A DNA stretch of 13,096 bases, taken from positions 1-13,096 of the forward strand of contig JAISLO010000158.1 of assembly GCA_031290815.1 (NCBI GenBank), given 5' to 3'. Both the position numbers and the translations under genes were made by a program. Source of the DNA: Synergistaceae bacterium. Lineage in GTDB: Bacteria > Synergistota > Synergistia > Synergistales > Synergistaceae. Numbering within the stretch: the stretch's first letter is position 1; each line of letters begins with the position of its first letter. The notes beneath the pieces were generated by a model. The model did not search any database and was not told where the DNA came from. It saw nothing but the letters and a program-made list of their open reading frames with translations. Positions 1 through 7,725 of the stretch are shown here, one piece after another.

Positions 1-347
1 ACGTCAAGAAGATCGACTTCTTCGGCGTCATGGATCAGTTGATTTCGGCCGTGGAGGGTGGAGATGTCGACGGTATATCTGATATAATGCTCGTCAAGCT
101 CGACAACTGGTTGAACACGTTGTTGAAGGACAGAGCTCAGGTCGGGGCTCTCACGAACAGGTATACTACGACAGAGAGCCGTTACGTGTCGAACAACACG
201 AACTACGCGGAACTCCACAGCCAGACGGTCGGGGTGGACCTGTCGGAGGTCATCACGCAGTACGAGATGGCCGCCAGCATCTACGAGGCGAGCCTTGCGT
301 CCATAGCCCGCATAATGCAGGTGTCGCTGCTCGACTTCCTGCGCTGA
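1..347 (+). CDS. flgL: Flagellar hook-filament junction protein FlgL, C-terminal part (5' end outside window)
   Basis: The reading frame is open from the left edge (first full codon at base 3) to a TGA at 345-347, giving about 114 residues of a protein whose start lies outside the window. The end of the protein looks like the C-terminal D0/D1 helix of flagellin-type hook-associated proteins: a heptad-like stretch with NNTNYAELHSQ, then VDLSEVITQYEMAASIYEASL and a hydrophobic final turn ending in LLDFLR. FlgL (HAP3) joins the hook to the flagellin filament outside the cell. Flagellin shares this fold, but the terminal sequence and the fliW-csrA genes directly downstream favour FlgL. The gap to fliW is only 20 bases, so they are probably co-transcribed. 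The internal ATG at base 30 is not a start; the similarity continues upstream of it. Confidence 0.85.
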   Translation, partial: VKKIDFFGVMDQLISAVEGGDVDGISDIMLVKLDNWLNTLLKDRAQVGALTNRYTTTESRYVSNNTNYAELHSQTVGVDLSEVITQYEMAASIYEASLASIARIMQVSLLDFLR

Positions 348-367
348 GATCGAGGAGGAACTTTAGG

Positions 368-847
368 ATGATAAAATTGGCTTCCACTAGGTTCGGCGTT
401 CTGGAGGTGGACGATGAGGACATCATTCACTTTCCCGTGGGCATTCCTGGTTTCGAGAACAGGCACAGCTGGATTCTGGTCGGAGACGACGACAACGCCA
501 TAATGTGGATACAGAGCACGGACGAGGGAAGCCTGGCCCTTCCGGTGGTCACTCCGGACACTATAAAGAGCGATTACAACGCGAAGATACCCAGAGAATT
601 CCTGGACTTGATCGGCAACGCCAACGTGGAGGACATAGCGATACTGATCGTAGTCACGATCCCGCCCGGACGTCCCTGGGACATGACGGCGAACCTCAGG
701 TCTCCCATAGTGATAAACAGACGGAGCCGCGTCGCCGTGCAGTCGATCGCGCTGAACGAGGATTACGACTTCAGATACCGAGTGCTGGAAGAGGATATAA
801 GAGAGAAGATGCGCGAACAGGCGGTCTCCTCGGAAGAGGCTCGCTGA
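368..847 (+). CDS. fliW: Flagellar assembly factor FliW
   Basis: This 159-residue protein has the usual length of FliW. Family hallmarks are visible: GIPGFE at residues 25-30, the MWIQS strand at 46-50, and TANLRSPIVIN at 107-117 followed by a Q-rich turn. FliW is a cytoplasmic protein that binds flagellin and also binds CsrA as an allosteric, non-competitive antagonist, so free flagellin level sets CsrA activity; this is established in Bacillus subtilis and Campylobacter. The ATG at 368 is preceded by AGGAGG at 353-358, a 9-base spacing. The gene sits 20 bases after flgL and ends 2 bases before csrA, so it is clearly in one operon. GGA motifs, the core of CsrA binding sites, lie in its ribosome-binding region and overlap the start codon (365-370). 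Confidence 0.96.
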   Translation: MIKLASTRFGVLEVDDEDIIHFPVGIPGFENRHSWILVGDDDNAIMWIQSTDEGSLALPVVTPDTIKSDYNAKIPREFLDLIGNANVEDIAILIVVTIPPGRPWDMTANLRSPIVINRRSRVAVQSIALNEDYDFRYRVLEEDIREKMREQAVSSEEAR

Positions 848-849
848 CC

Positions 850-1164
850 ATGCTTGTCCTGAGCAGAAAGCCCGGGGAGGCTTTGCGTTTCGGAGACGAG
901 ATAGAGATAACGGTGGTAGAGGTGAAGGGCGACATGGTTCGCCTGGGCATAGACGCGCCGCGCACGGTTCAGGTCTGGCGCAAGGAGCTGTGGGAGGCCA
1001 TAGTGGCTGAGAACAGAAAGGCCGCCGAGGAGACGGCGACGCCTGACATACCTCTCACGCCCGTAAAGGACGGCGTGTCCGACCTCATAGCGAACAAGAA
1101 AAACGTGTCTGGCCTGATGGCCAAGAAGAAAAAAATCCCCCCTCAGGAGGGTACGGACAAATAG
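850..1164 (+). CDS. csrA: Carbon storage regulator CsrA with an extended C-terminal tail
   Basis: Residues 1-58 are a standard CsrA: the MLVLSRKPGE start, the five-strand core, GIDAP at 33-37 and the RNA-contacting arginine at position 44 (VWRKEL), matching R44 of the E. coli protein. CsrA is a homodimer that binds GGA motifs in mRNA leaders and usually blocks translation. The start at 850 has GGAAGAGG at 832-839. The reading frame is open farther upstream inside fliW, but the CsrA fold begins exactly here. CsrA proteins are usually 60-75 residues; this one is 104. The extra part contains two adjacent 10-residue units (76-85 and 86-95, VSDLIANKKN and VSGLMAKKKK), then a basic, probably disordered end. 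An A7 run (1129-1135) and a C6 run (1137-1142) lie near the end. The gene follows fliW after 2 bases. Confidence 0.95.
   Translation: MLVLSRKPGEALRFGDEIEITVVEVKGDMVRLGIDAPRTVQVWRKELWEAIVAENRKAAEETATPDIPLTPVKDGVSDLIANKKNVSGLMAKKKKIPPQEGTDK
1075..1134 (+). repeat. Tandem 30-bp duplication inside the csrA tail
   Basis: Two adjacent in-frame 30-bp units (1075-1104 and 1105-1134) match at 23 of 30 bases by eye. They encode VSDLIANKKN and VSGLMAKKKK. Most differences are at third codon positions, which suggests an old duplication kept as protein rather than a recent slippage event. Confidence 0.7.
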
Positions 1165-1200
1165 GTATAAATCGGCCTTTATATATAGAGCGTTGAAATC

Positions 1201-1208
1201 GGGAGGAG
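1201..1208 (+). promoter_or_regulatory. Ribosome binding site that fixes the start of the Maf-type gene
   Basis: GGGAGGAG lies 5 bases before ATG 1214. The alternative in-frame TTG at 1193 lies upstream of this site and has no Shine-Dalgarno of its own, so 1214 is preferred. The site also contains overlapping GGA motifs that CsrA could recognise; that part is inference. Confidence 0.75.
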
Positions 1209-1213
1209 ATAAC

Positions 1214-4117
1214 ATGGCCAAGGAATTGCGCCGCGCGCCGGAGACCCTGTCGGTGTGGAATAAAAACATGAGCACTCTCCGTCAGATGCAGCCGGCGCTG
1301 GCGGGGTTGCTGGACGAATACGTTGAAAAACACGGTCACAAGTTCAATCACTTTGAGACGGAGACGCCGAAGGGCACGTGGTACGAGGGCCTGACGAGCG
1401 AGCCGTTCTTCCAGAGCTCGAGTGACCCGAAGTTCAACTGGAGCAAGAAGGACAAGGACAAGCCCATTTTCATCCTGTACGGCATAGGCGCGCCGCCGTA
1501 TCTGTTCGAGGCGATACGCGCCCTTCCCAAGGACGCGCTCGGACTGCTGGTCTTCGAGCCCAACCTGTCCCTGGTGGCCTACGTGCTGCACCTCATGCAC
1601 GCTTACGTGGGGCTGCCCCCAAGATGCCGCCTGTTGTTCCTGACCGAGAAGCCAAAGGATGCGGACATTGATAGCGTCGACGACGAGGACGAAAAAGAGC
1701 GCCTGAAACTGGCGGCGGCGAACACGCAAAAGATGCTGCTGCAGGAGACCGTGGGCGGAACCCTCGGCCCGGCGGGGCTTTTTGTGGTAGTGAAGGCTAT
1801 CGCGACCGGACATCCGAGCGAGGAGAAGATCTGGGGAGATTTTTTCAAGGACGCGAACAAGAGGATGAGGGAATGGGTGCTGACGCAGCTTCAATACCTT
1901 GGGAACTCACCGGAGGACTCGCTGCTTGGGATGCGCCAGATGGCCCTGATGTCGCCCTGGATAGTATACGGGGACAAGATCGACGCGCTGAAGGACACGT
2001 TCAAGGACAGGCCGTTCGTCTGCGTGGCGGCCGGCCCGTCGCTGGACAAAAACTTTCATCTCCTGAAGGACGTGCAGGACAAGTGCGTCATAGTGGCGGC
2101 GGACGCCGTCTTAGAAAAACTGCTTAAAAACGGCATCAGGCCGCATATCGTCACCGTGCTGGAGAGGGGGATGAGAACGTATGAAGTGTTCTTCGCTGAG
2201 AACGTCGATACGTACCGGGAGGAGTGCGAAAAAATCCTGCTCGTCTCTCAGGCGGTCTGCGCGCCGCAGATAAGCGGACGCTGGCCTGGTCCAGTATGCA
2301 TTATAGGCAAGAATACCGTCAGCACTGACGTGTGGCTGGTTCAGGACACGCTTGGCGGCAGGATCATGAACTCCGGAACGTCGGTCGCTCACGTCAACTA
2401 CGCGATAGCCTCGGAGTTCGGGGCTTCCGCCGTGGCTATCATAGGGCAAGACTTGGCCTACTCGGCGGAAGGCGTTTCTCACGCAGGCGACATCGCTGTG
2501 AGCGAAAGAGTGGGTTCTTTGGAGAAAAACCCCGATCTCTTCCGTATCCCTGGGGCCCTTGGCGGTATTGTATATACCACTGGCGTGTGGCTCTCTTTCT
2601 TGAGGGTGCTGGAGAACAGCATAAGGACAACCCCTCATATCAAGGCATACGACTGCACCGAGGGAGGCGCCCTCATACTCGGGGCCAAGGTGACGCCGCT
2701 AGCCGATTTTATCGGCGAATACGTGGAGAACCTCGACTCCATGGAGACCACGCCGGCTGAGATCATCGTGGCGAATAGGCGCAATTTTGACAAGCTCAAG
2801 GCGGCGGATGCGGTTCTGGCACGCATCGAGGATGAGTTGAACAGATTGGACATGATAACAGAGCAGTTGAAGAGGATAGAGGAATTTATCGAAAGGGCGG
2901 GAGCTCCCGGACTGTTACAGAACACGCGCCTGGAAATCGCGGGGAACGCGGGCGCGTTGATAGACAGAATACACAACTCGCACGCCACGCTCGCGTTTAT
3001 GGGGCAGAGCTATACTCACCTCGCGTCGGTGAGAATGTCGGCCGTCAGGCAGTTGGAAACGCTCGAACAGATAACTCAGTGGCAGGCGTTATACAGGGAT
3101 ATCGTGGAGGCTCATAATGCCGTGGTGGTATTCATGAAAAAGTGGCTCCGCTATGCGAGGTCGGCAGTCGCCCATTATGGAGAGCACTTGCTCGAACCGG
3201 ATCCGCTGGAGTCCGAAGAGGCCTTGGACCTTGCGTTGTCGCTGATCGACGAGTTGGAGGCGGCCGATGAAGGTGATGACGTGTCCGACATCAGGCTGAG
3301 GTTTGACAACCTGTTGGCCAGGTGCGACCCAACTCTGCTGGATTGGGATGGAGACCTGATGTGGAACTTGGCCATGCTGTTGTATGATGAGGGAAGGGCG
3401 GCTGAGGCCAGGGGATATATGCAATGCGCTGCCAAGTTCTTCGAGGGCATGGAGATGCTGGTGCCAGTGATGGCCAAATTTTTCAAGGACTACGCCAGAG
3501 TCCTCGTCTCCAGAGACCTCTGCAGTTTTCCCGATTTTCACAAGGCTGAGGTCATGCTCGCGAACGCTGTGGATTGCGGCGGCATGGACGAGGAGACGGA
3601 CGAGCTTCTGGACCATATAATGAGCGGGCAGGTCGGAGAGTACGAGGACGCCCAGATACTCGGGTCGCCCAAGGCCAGGACGGAGTGGTTCCGGACGAGG
3701 GCCGACGCGCAGAGGGCGCTTTATTCCGGCGACGTCGCGAAGTCGATCGATCTGATATGGCAGGGAGTGAGCAAGTACTACCTCACTGTTCCTGGATGGG
3801 CCATGAGCCACATCGCTTGGTTGTCCAACACCCTTGCCGGATGTCTGGATGCGGAGGACAGGCTGGTGGCCGAGACAGCGGACCGTATCATCGGTGAAAT
3901 AGCCGAGAACTTAAACTTCCTCAGAGCGATGCGCTTCCCATACAACAGGAAGTTTTATGACGAACTGGTCCGGCGAGGGGTGTCGCCAGACTTGATCATG
4001 GTGAAGAATGAAGCTCCGGCGTCGGTTTCTGAAGAGACTCAGACCGAGGAGGACGCGTCGGAGGTCCTTGAGGAGTCAGAGGAAGCCGTTCCCGTCCCGG
4101 CAGGAGGCCAGGCATAA
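1214..4117 (+). CDS. Motility-associated glycosyltransferase, DUF115/Maf family (probable flagellin glycosyltransferase)
   Basis: A large protein of 967 residues. Residues 84-145 form a Rossmann-like N-terminal part (ILYGIGAPPYLFEAI, then VFEPNLS), as in Maf proteins. The DUF115 (MptE-like) core begins near 265 with AAGPSLD at about 271-277 and continues to the NSGTSVAHV and IGQDLAYS segments at about 386-422. Residues 522-565 are a charged helix with coiled-coil character. Residues from about 714 to 770 resemble TPR-like helical repeats, and 932-967 is an acidic, proline-containing, probably disordered tail. Maf proteins transfer nonulosonic acids such as pseudaminic or legionaminic acid to flagellin in the cytoplasm. 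The flgL-fliW-csrA context fits this, but the sugar donor and substrate here are inferred. It lies 49 bases after csrA. It is longer than many family members because of the C-terminal helical part. Confidence 0.85.
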   Translation: MAKELRRAPETLSVWNKNMSTLRQMQPALAGLLDEYVEKHGHKFNHFETETPKGTWYEGLTSEPFFQSSSDPKFNWSKKDKDKPIFILYGIGAPPYLFEAIRALPKDALGLLVFEPNLSLVAYVLHLMHAYVGLPPRCRLLFLTEKPKDADIDSVDDEDEKERLKLAAANTQKMLLQETVGGTLGPAGLFVVVKAIATGHPSEEKIWGDFFKDANKRMREWVLTQLQYLGNSPEDSLLGMRQMALMSPWIVYGDKIDALKDTFKDRPFVCVAAGPSLDKNFHLLKDVQDKCVIVAADAVLEKLLKNGIRPHIVTVLERGMRTYEVFFAENVDTYREECEKILLVSQAVCAPQISGRWPGPVCIIGKNTVSTDVWLVQDTLGGRIMNSGTSVAHVNYAIASEFGASAVAIIGQDLAYSAEGVSHAGDIAVSERVGSLEKNPDLFRIPGALGGIVYTTGVWLSFLRVLENSIRTTPHIKAYDCTEGGALILGAKVTPLADFIGEYVENLDSMETTPAEIIVANRRNFDKLKAADAVLARIEDELNRLDMITEQLKRIEEFIERAGAPGLLQNTRLEIAGNAGALIDRIHNSHATLAFMGQSYTHLASVRMSAVRQLETLEQITQWQALYRDIVEAHNAVVVFMKKWLRYARSAVAHYGEHLLEPDPLESEEALDLALSLIDELEAADEGDDVSDIRLRFDNLLARCDPTLLDWDGDLMWNLAMLLYDEGRAAEARGYMQCAAKFFEGMEMLVPVMAKFFKDYARVLVSRDLCSFPDFHKAEVMLANAVDCGGMDEETDELLDHIMSGQVGEYEDAQILGSPKARTEWFRTRADAQRALYSGDVAKSIDLIWQGVSKYYLTVPGWAMSHIAWLSNTLAGCLDAEDRLVAETADRIIGEIAENLNFLRAMRFPYNRKFYDELVRRGVSPDLIMVKNEAPASVSEETQTEEDASEVLEESEEAVPVPAGGQA

Positions 4118-4125
4118 AAACTACT

Positions 4126-4161
4126 GCGGCCGCTTCGCTGGGTTCTCTGCGGGACGGCCGC
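4126..4161. terminator. GC-rich hairpin in the convergent gap between the Maf-type gene and livF
   Basis: GCGGCCG at 4126-4132 pairs perfectly with CGGCCGC at 4155-4161 across a 22-base loop. On the minus strand the stem is followed after a few bases by a run of five T (complement of 4116-4120), so it could end the liv operon transcript. On the plus strand there is no T run, so any role for the Maf-type gene would be weaker or Rho-dependent. The long loop keeps confidence moderate. The rest of the 116-base gap shows nothing recognisable. Confidence 0.45.
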
Positions 4162-4233
4162 GAATCATAAAGTCCTTCATGAAATAAGTCAAAGAAGTCA
4201 GATTTAGCTCCTTGCCCTCCAGATTATATGATT

Positions 4234-4953
4234 TCACCCGCCGAGATACGCCTCCCTGACCTTCGGGTTTTCCAGCAGTTCCGCCCCTGTTCCGGAGAGG
4301 GCTATCTCGCCTGTCTCCAGGACGTAGGCCTTGTGAGCTATCTTCAGCGCGGCGTACGCGTTTTGCTCGACCAGCAGTATCGTGCGCCCCTGGCGGTTTA
4401 TCTCCCGGATTATATCGAACACCTCAGCGACCAGTATCGGAGCCAGGCCGAGCGACGGCTCGTCCAGCATCAGGAGCTCTGGCTTGCTCATGAGCGCCCG
4501 GGCCACGGCAAGCATCTGCTGTTCGCCGCCGGAGAGAGTGCCGCCCTTCTGGTTTCTCCGCTCCCGCAGTTTTGGAAACAGGCCGTAGACGTGCTCCATG
4601 CTCTCCGCTATTTCCTCCCTGTCCTTGCGCGTGAACGCACCGAGCGTCAGGTTCTCCTCCGTCGTCAGGTGGGGGAGTATCCTGCGTCCCTCCGGACTCA
4701 GCGATATCCCAAGCCTGACCATCGTCTCGGGGGGACAACCGGCGAGAGAGACCTGTCCGCCCTCTGGCTTCGTAAACGTCATCGAGCCCTTCCAATCACG
4801 GACGAGCCCGGCCACGGCGCGAATCGTGCTGCTCTTGCCCGCGCCGTTCGCGCCGATCAGCGTGACTATCTCGCCCCGCCCTATCGACATGTCGATGTTT
4901 TTGACTGCGTGTATACCGCCGTACCACACGTCGAGCCCTCTTATCTCAAGCAT
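4234..4953 (-). CDS. livF: Branched-chain amino-acid ABC transporter ATP-binding protein LivF
   Basis: At 239 residues it has the normal LivF length. It shows Walker A GANGAGKS (34-41), the ABC signature LSGGEQ (140-145) and Walker B LLMLDEP (160-166). The usual H-loop histidine is replaced in the sequence LVEQN (194-198), which is normal for LivF and not a defect. LivF pairs with LivG on the cytoplasmic face to power import of leucine, isoleucine or valine through LivH and LivM. The start codon lies inside the end of livG (8-base overlap), with a purine-rich AAGGGAGA just upstream, so translation is probably coupled. It is the last gene of the operon. The substrate is inferred from the family; related systems import amides or urea. 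Confidence 0.95.
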   Translation of the reverse strand: MLEIRGLDVWYGGIHAVKNIDMSIGRGEIVTLIGANGAGKSSTIRAVAGLVRDWKGSMTFTKPEGGQVSLAGCPPETMVRLGISLSPEGRRILPHLTTEENLTLGAFTRKDREEIAESMEHVYGLFPKLRERRNQKGGTLSGGEQQMLAVARALMSKPELLMLDEPSLGLAPILVAEVFDIIREINRQGRTILLVEQNAYAALKIAHKAYVLETGEIALSGTGAELLENPKVREAYLGG

Positions 4954-5749
4954 CGGCCGTCTCCCTTCCGAGGTACGCGTCTATGACCCTGCGATCGGCT
5001 CGTATCGCCTCCGGCGTACCGTCCGCTATCAGCGTCCCTTGGTCTAGAACCCATATGCGCTCGCACACCCCCATGACGACCTTCATGTCGTGCTCTATCA
5101 GCAGGATGGAGAGGCTGAAGTCGTCGCGCAGCCTCCTGATGAAGTCCAGCAGTTCGGCCGATTCCTGAGGGTTCATGCCGGCCGCCGGCTCGTCCAGCAG
5201 CAGGAAGGACGGTTTTGTGGCGAGAGCGCGCGCTATCTCGAGCCGCCTCTGCGCGCCGTAGGGGAGCGACGATGCCGCGGCGTTCATGTACCTTTCGAGA
5301 CCGAGCCTGACGAGAAGGGCGACCGCGCCGGCCCTGATCTCATCCTCCTCCCTGGCCGCAGCGGGGAAGGCGAACGGTATCATGCTCTGCCACCAGCGTC
5401 CCTTCTGCCGCACGTAAGCTCCTATCATGACGTTTTCCAACGCGGTCTCGTTCTGAAAGAGGCGGATGTTCTGAAACGTGCGGGCAAGTCCGGCCTTGCA
5501 GACCTCGTGAGGGGGAAATCCGGTTATGTCGATCTTTCCCGAGCGCCCTCTGAATTCGACGCGGCCGGACGTCGGCCTGTAAAAGCCCGTTATTATGTTG
5601 AACGCCGACGTTTTGCCGGCTCCGTTGGGCCCTATCAGACCAATGATGCCGCCCTCGGGGACCGACATGGACAGGCCGTTCACAGCGACCAGGCCGCCGA
5701 AGCGGATCGTCACATTGCTCAGTTCGAGCGCGGGGGAGGCGTCGGTCAT
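4946..5749 (-). CDS. livG: Branched-chain amino-acid ABC transporter ATP-binding protein LivG
   Basis: This 267-residue ATPase has Walker A GPNGAGKT (40-47), a signature of the variant form LPYGAQ (162-167, typical of LivG), Walker B FLLLDEP (182-188) and an H-loop histidine at 220 (IEHDM). The C-terminal DGTPEAI and DAYLG segments are characteristic of the family. The open frame extends 64 codons farther upstream, but that part is only the antisense-like shadow of livM. The ATG at 5749 is chosen because the protein starts in family register there, its first bases overlap the livM stop as ATGA, and GGAGG lies a short distance upstream in the livM end. It couples ATP hydrolysis to the LivHM channel. 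Confidence 0.95.
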   Translation of the reverse strand: MTDASPALELSNVTIRFGGLVAVNGLSMSVPEGGIIGLIGPNGAGKTSAFNIITGFYRPTSGRVEFRGRSGKIDITGFPPHEVCKAGLARTFQNIRLFQNETALENVMIGAYVRQKGRWWQSMIPFAFPAAAREEDEIRAGAVALLVRLGLERYMNAAASSLPYGAQRRLEIARALATKPSFLLLDEPAAGMNPQESAELLDFIRRLRDDFSLSILLIEHDMKVVMGVCERIWVLDQGTLIADGTPEAIRADRRVIDAYLGRETADA

Positions 5750-6819
5750 CTTCGCCCGCCTCCGCCCGATCCGCCTCGGAATAACCGGCTCCACGAAAAT
5801 TCCCTCATGCCCATGATGCCCTCGCGCCTGAAGATTATAACCACGATGAGCAGCAGTGAGAATATCACCATGCGCATGCCTGGAATGCCTGGGATGTTTA
5901 CGCCGCCTATCGTGACGGGGTTCTCGACGAACCTCAGCCATTCGAGCATCGTGGTCACGACCACAGCGCCGACTATGCTTCCCGTTATAGAGCCGAGGCC
6001 GCCGACCACAACTATCATAAGCAAGCTGTACGTCTGGGTGATCATGAACATCTTAGGGTCGATAGTCGTGATCAGGTTGCCCATCAGAGCGCCGCCGAGG
6101 CCCCCTCCGAAGCAGCCGAGAGTGAAGGCCAGCACGCGCGTCCGAAATGTGTCGATGCCCATGGTCCTGGCGGCTATCTCGTCGTCCCTCACTGCTCGGA
6201 GGACGTTGCCGAAGTTGCTCCTCATCAGCCTGACCATGCAGAACAGCACGACGGCAAGACACCCGTAGCTCATCCGGATGTCCGTGTGTGCTGGGATGCC
6301 CTTCAGTCCCAGGGAGCCGTTGGTTATGGGCGTCAGGTTCGTGATCAGGATGCGGATTATTTCGGAAAATCCCAGCGTTGCGATGCCGAGATAATCGCCG
6401 CCAAGCCTCAGCACGGGAAGGGCCACCAGCCAGCCGAAGAACGCGGCTGCAAGCCCGGCCGCGGCGAGCGAGACGACGAACGGCGCGCGCACGTTGAGCA
6501 GCCAGGGAGCTATAGGCTCCAGGATCCACATCGTGGTCTTCTGCTCCGGGCTCAGGATCAAAAGGGCGGAGACGTAAGCCCCGATCGCCATGAAACCCGC
6601 GTGCCCCAGAGAGAACATGCCGGTCATGCCGTAGATGAGGTTCAGGCTGAGGCCGAGTATCGCGTTGATCGCGATGAGGTTTATTATGCGCAGCTTGTAG
6701 CCGTCGAGGTTTGACGACGCCAGCCAGAGCGCGGCTGCGAAAACGACAGCCGCTACAGCGGTGAGGACGGCGTCCCGGGTTTTGTTGTTTCCTTCGCCGA
6801 TCGCGTCCGGCCCGCTCAT
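5746..6819 (-). CDS. livM: Branched-chain amino-acid ABC transporter permease LivM
   Basis: A 357-residue inner-membrane permease of the BPD_transp_2 family. A hydrophobic segment at about 18-36 is followed by the family motif SLGHAGFMAIGAY (70-82) and several more membrane spans. The segment around residues 135-165 (LRLGGDYLGIATLGFSEIIR) is the conserved loop that contacts the ATPase. It forms the translocation channel with LivH. The start at 6819 overlaps the livH stop as ATGA, with GGAGG seven bases upstream. The C-terminus ends in a short glycine-arginine-rich cytoplasmic tail (GGSGGGGRR), which also carries the livG ribosome binding site; its composition may reflect that double duty. Confidence 0.94.
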   Translation of the reverse strand: MSGPDAIGEGNNKTRDAVLTAVAAVVFAAALWLASSNLDGYKLRIINLIAINAILGLSLNLIYGMTGMFSLGHAGFMAIGAYVSALLILSPEQKTTMWILEPIAPWLLNVRAPFVVSLAAAGLAAAFFGWLVALPVLRLGGDYLGIATLGFSEIIRILITNLTPITNGSLGLKGIPAHTDIRMSYGCLAVVLFCMVRLMRSNFGNVLRAVRDDEIAARTMGIDTFRTRVLAFTLGCFGGGLGGALMGNLITTIDPKMFMITQTYSLLMIVVVGGLGSITGSIVGAVVVTTMLEWLRFVENPVTIGGVNIPGIPGMRMVIFSLLLIVVIIFRREGIMGMREFSWSRLFRGGSGGGGRR

Positions 6820-7709
6820 ATCTTGTCCTCCAGTTTCTCCCCCATGAGGCCGGTCGGCTTGACCAGTAGAATCAGTATCAGAAGTATGAAGGCGAACGCA
6901 TCCCTATAGCCTGAGAGCTTGGGGAAGAACGCTATTGACATTATCTCGACGAAGCCGAGCGACAGGCCGCCTAGCATCGCCCCCGGGATGGAGCCGATGC
7001 CGCCGAATACCGCGGCGATGAACGCCTTGAAGCCAGGGATTATTCCCATGAACGGTTCGACGCGCGGATACCGCAGAGCCCACATTATGCCGGCCACCGC
7101 CGCGAGCGCCGAGCCCAGCGCGAACGTCAGGGCTATTATCCTGTCCACCGACACCCCCATCAGCCTGGTGGTCTCGATGTCGTGCGATATGGAGCGCATG
7201 GCGAGCCCTGACCTGGTCCGGTATATGAGCCAGAGGAGCCCGGCCGCCAAGGCGAACGATATGGCTGGCACCAGGAGCGCGAGCGGTACGAGCCTGACCC
7301 CGCCTATGGAGAACGCCTTCATCAGAAGAGGCGGCTGCACCACGGGCCGAGGCATCCCGGAGAATACGACGACGGAGAGGTTTTCAATAAAAAAGGACAC
7401 CCCTATCGCGCTTATCAGTGCCGATATCCTCGGCGCGTTCCTCAGCGGGCGGTATGCAATCCTGTCCACCAGCAGCCCGCAGAGGGTCGCTCCCGCTATG
7501 GCCGCTAACACTCCGAACGCCCACGGCAGTTTGTAGCTCACAGTCGCGAAGAACACGAAGTAGGCCCCGAGCATGAATATGTCGCCGTGAGCAAAGTTGA
7601 TGAGCCTGAGTATACCGTACACCATGGTGTACCCGATGGCTATCAGCCCGTAGAGCGATCCCAGCCCCACGGCGTTTATGAAGTGCTGCATGAACATGTC
7701 GAAGCTCAT
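6816..7709 (-). CDS. livH: Branched-chain amino-acid ABC transporter permease LivH
   Basis: A 297-residue membrane permease, the usual length for LivH. It opens with the family pattern GLGSLYGLIAIGYTMVYGIL and the hallmark INFAHGDIFMLGAY at 37-50; later spans include GGIGSIPGAMLGG near the C-terminus. It pairs with LivM to form the amino-acid channel. The ATG at 7709 is preferred, with GGGGA six bases upstream. An in-frame TTG four codons earlier (7721) is possible and would add MGIK. It lies 166 bases after livK, a gap that contains a long inverted repeat, and it overlaps livM by 4 bases. Confidence 0.94.
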   Translation of the reverse strand: MSFDMFMQHFINAVGLGSLYGLIAIGYTMVYGILRLINFAHGDIFMLGAYFVFFATVSYKLPWAFGVLAAIAGATLCGLLVDRIAYRPLRNAPRISALISAIGVSFFIENLSVVVFSGMPRPVVQPPLLMKAFSIGGVRLVPLALLVPAISFALAAGLLWLIYRTRSGLAMRSISHDIETTRLMGVSVDRIIALTFALGSALAAVAGIMWALRYPRVEPFMGIIPGFKAFIAAVFGGIGSIPGAMLGGLSLGFVEIMSIAFFPKLSGYRDAFAFILLILILLVKPTGLMGEKLEDKI

Positions 7710-7725
7710 TTTAATCCCCAAAGGG

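Noticed and set aside
194..198. Possibility that the left-edge gene is flagellin rather than FlgL
   Set aside because: The C-terminal end and the direct fliW-csrA context fit FlgL better, although the missing N-terminus would settle it.
1166..1183. TATAAA/TTTATA dyad between csrA and the Maf-type gene
   Set aside because: Six A-T pairs around a 6-base loop are too weak for a terminator, and no matching -35 was found for a promoter.
1085..1894. Long minus-strand frame of 269 codons
   Set aside because: It lies wholly opposite csrA and the Maf-type gene, has Arg/His/Leu-rich composition typical of an antisense shadow, and shows no family motif.
5750..5941. 64-codon N-terminal extension of livG
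   Set aside because: Its Arg/His-rich sequence does not match ABC ATPases and it overlaps livM; the ATGA junction at 5746-5749 and nearby GGAGG support the shorter start.
5090..6268. Plus-strand frame of 392 codons opposite livG and livM
   Set aside because: The livG and livM frames have full catalytic or membrane motifs; this frame is low-complexity shadow without a ribosome binding site.
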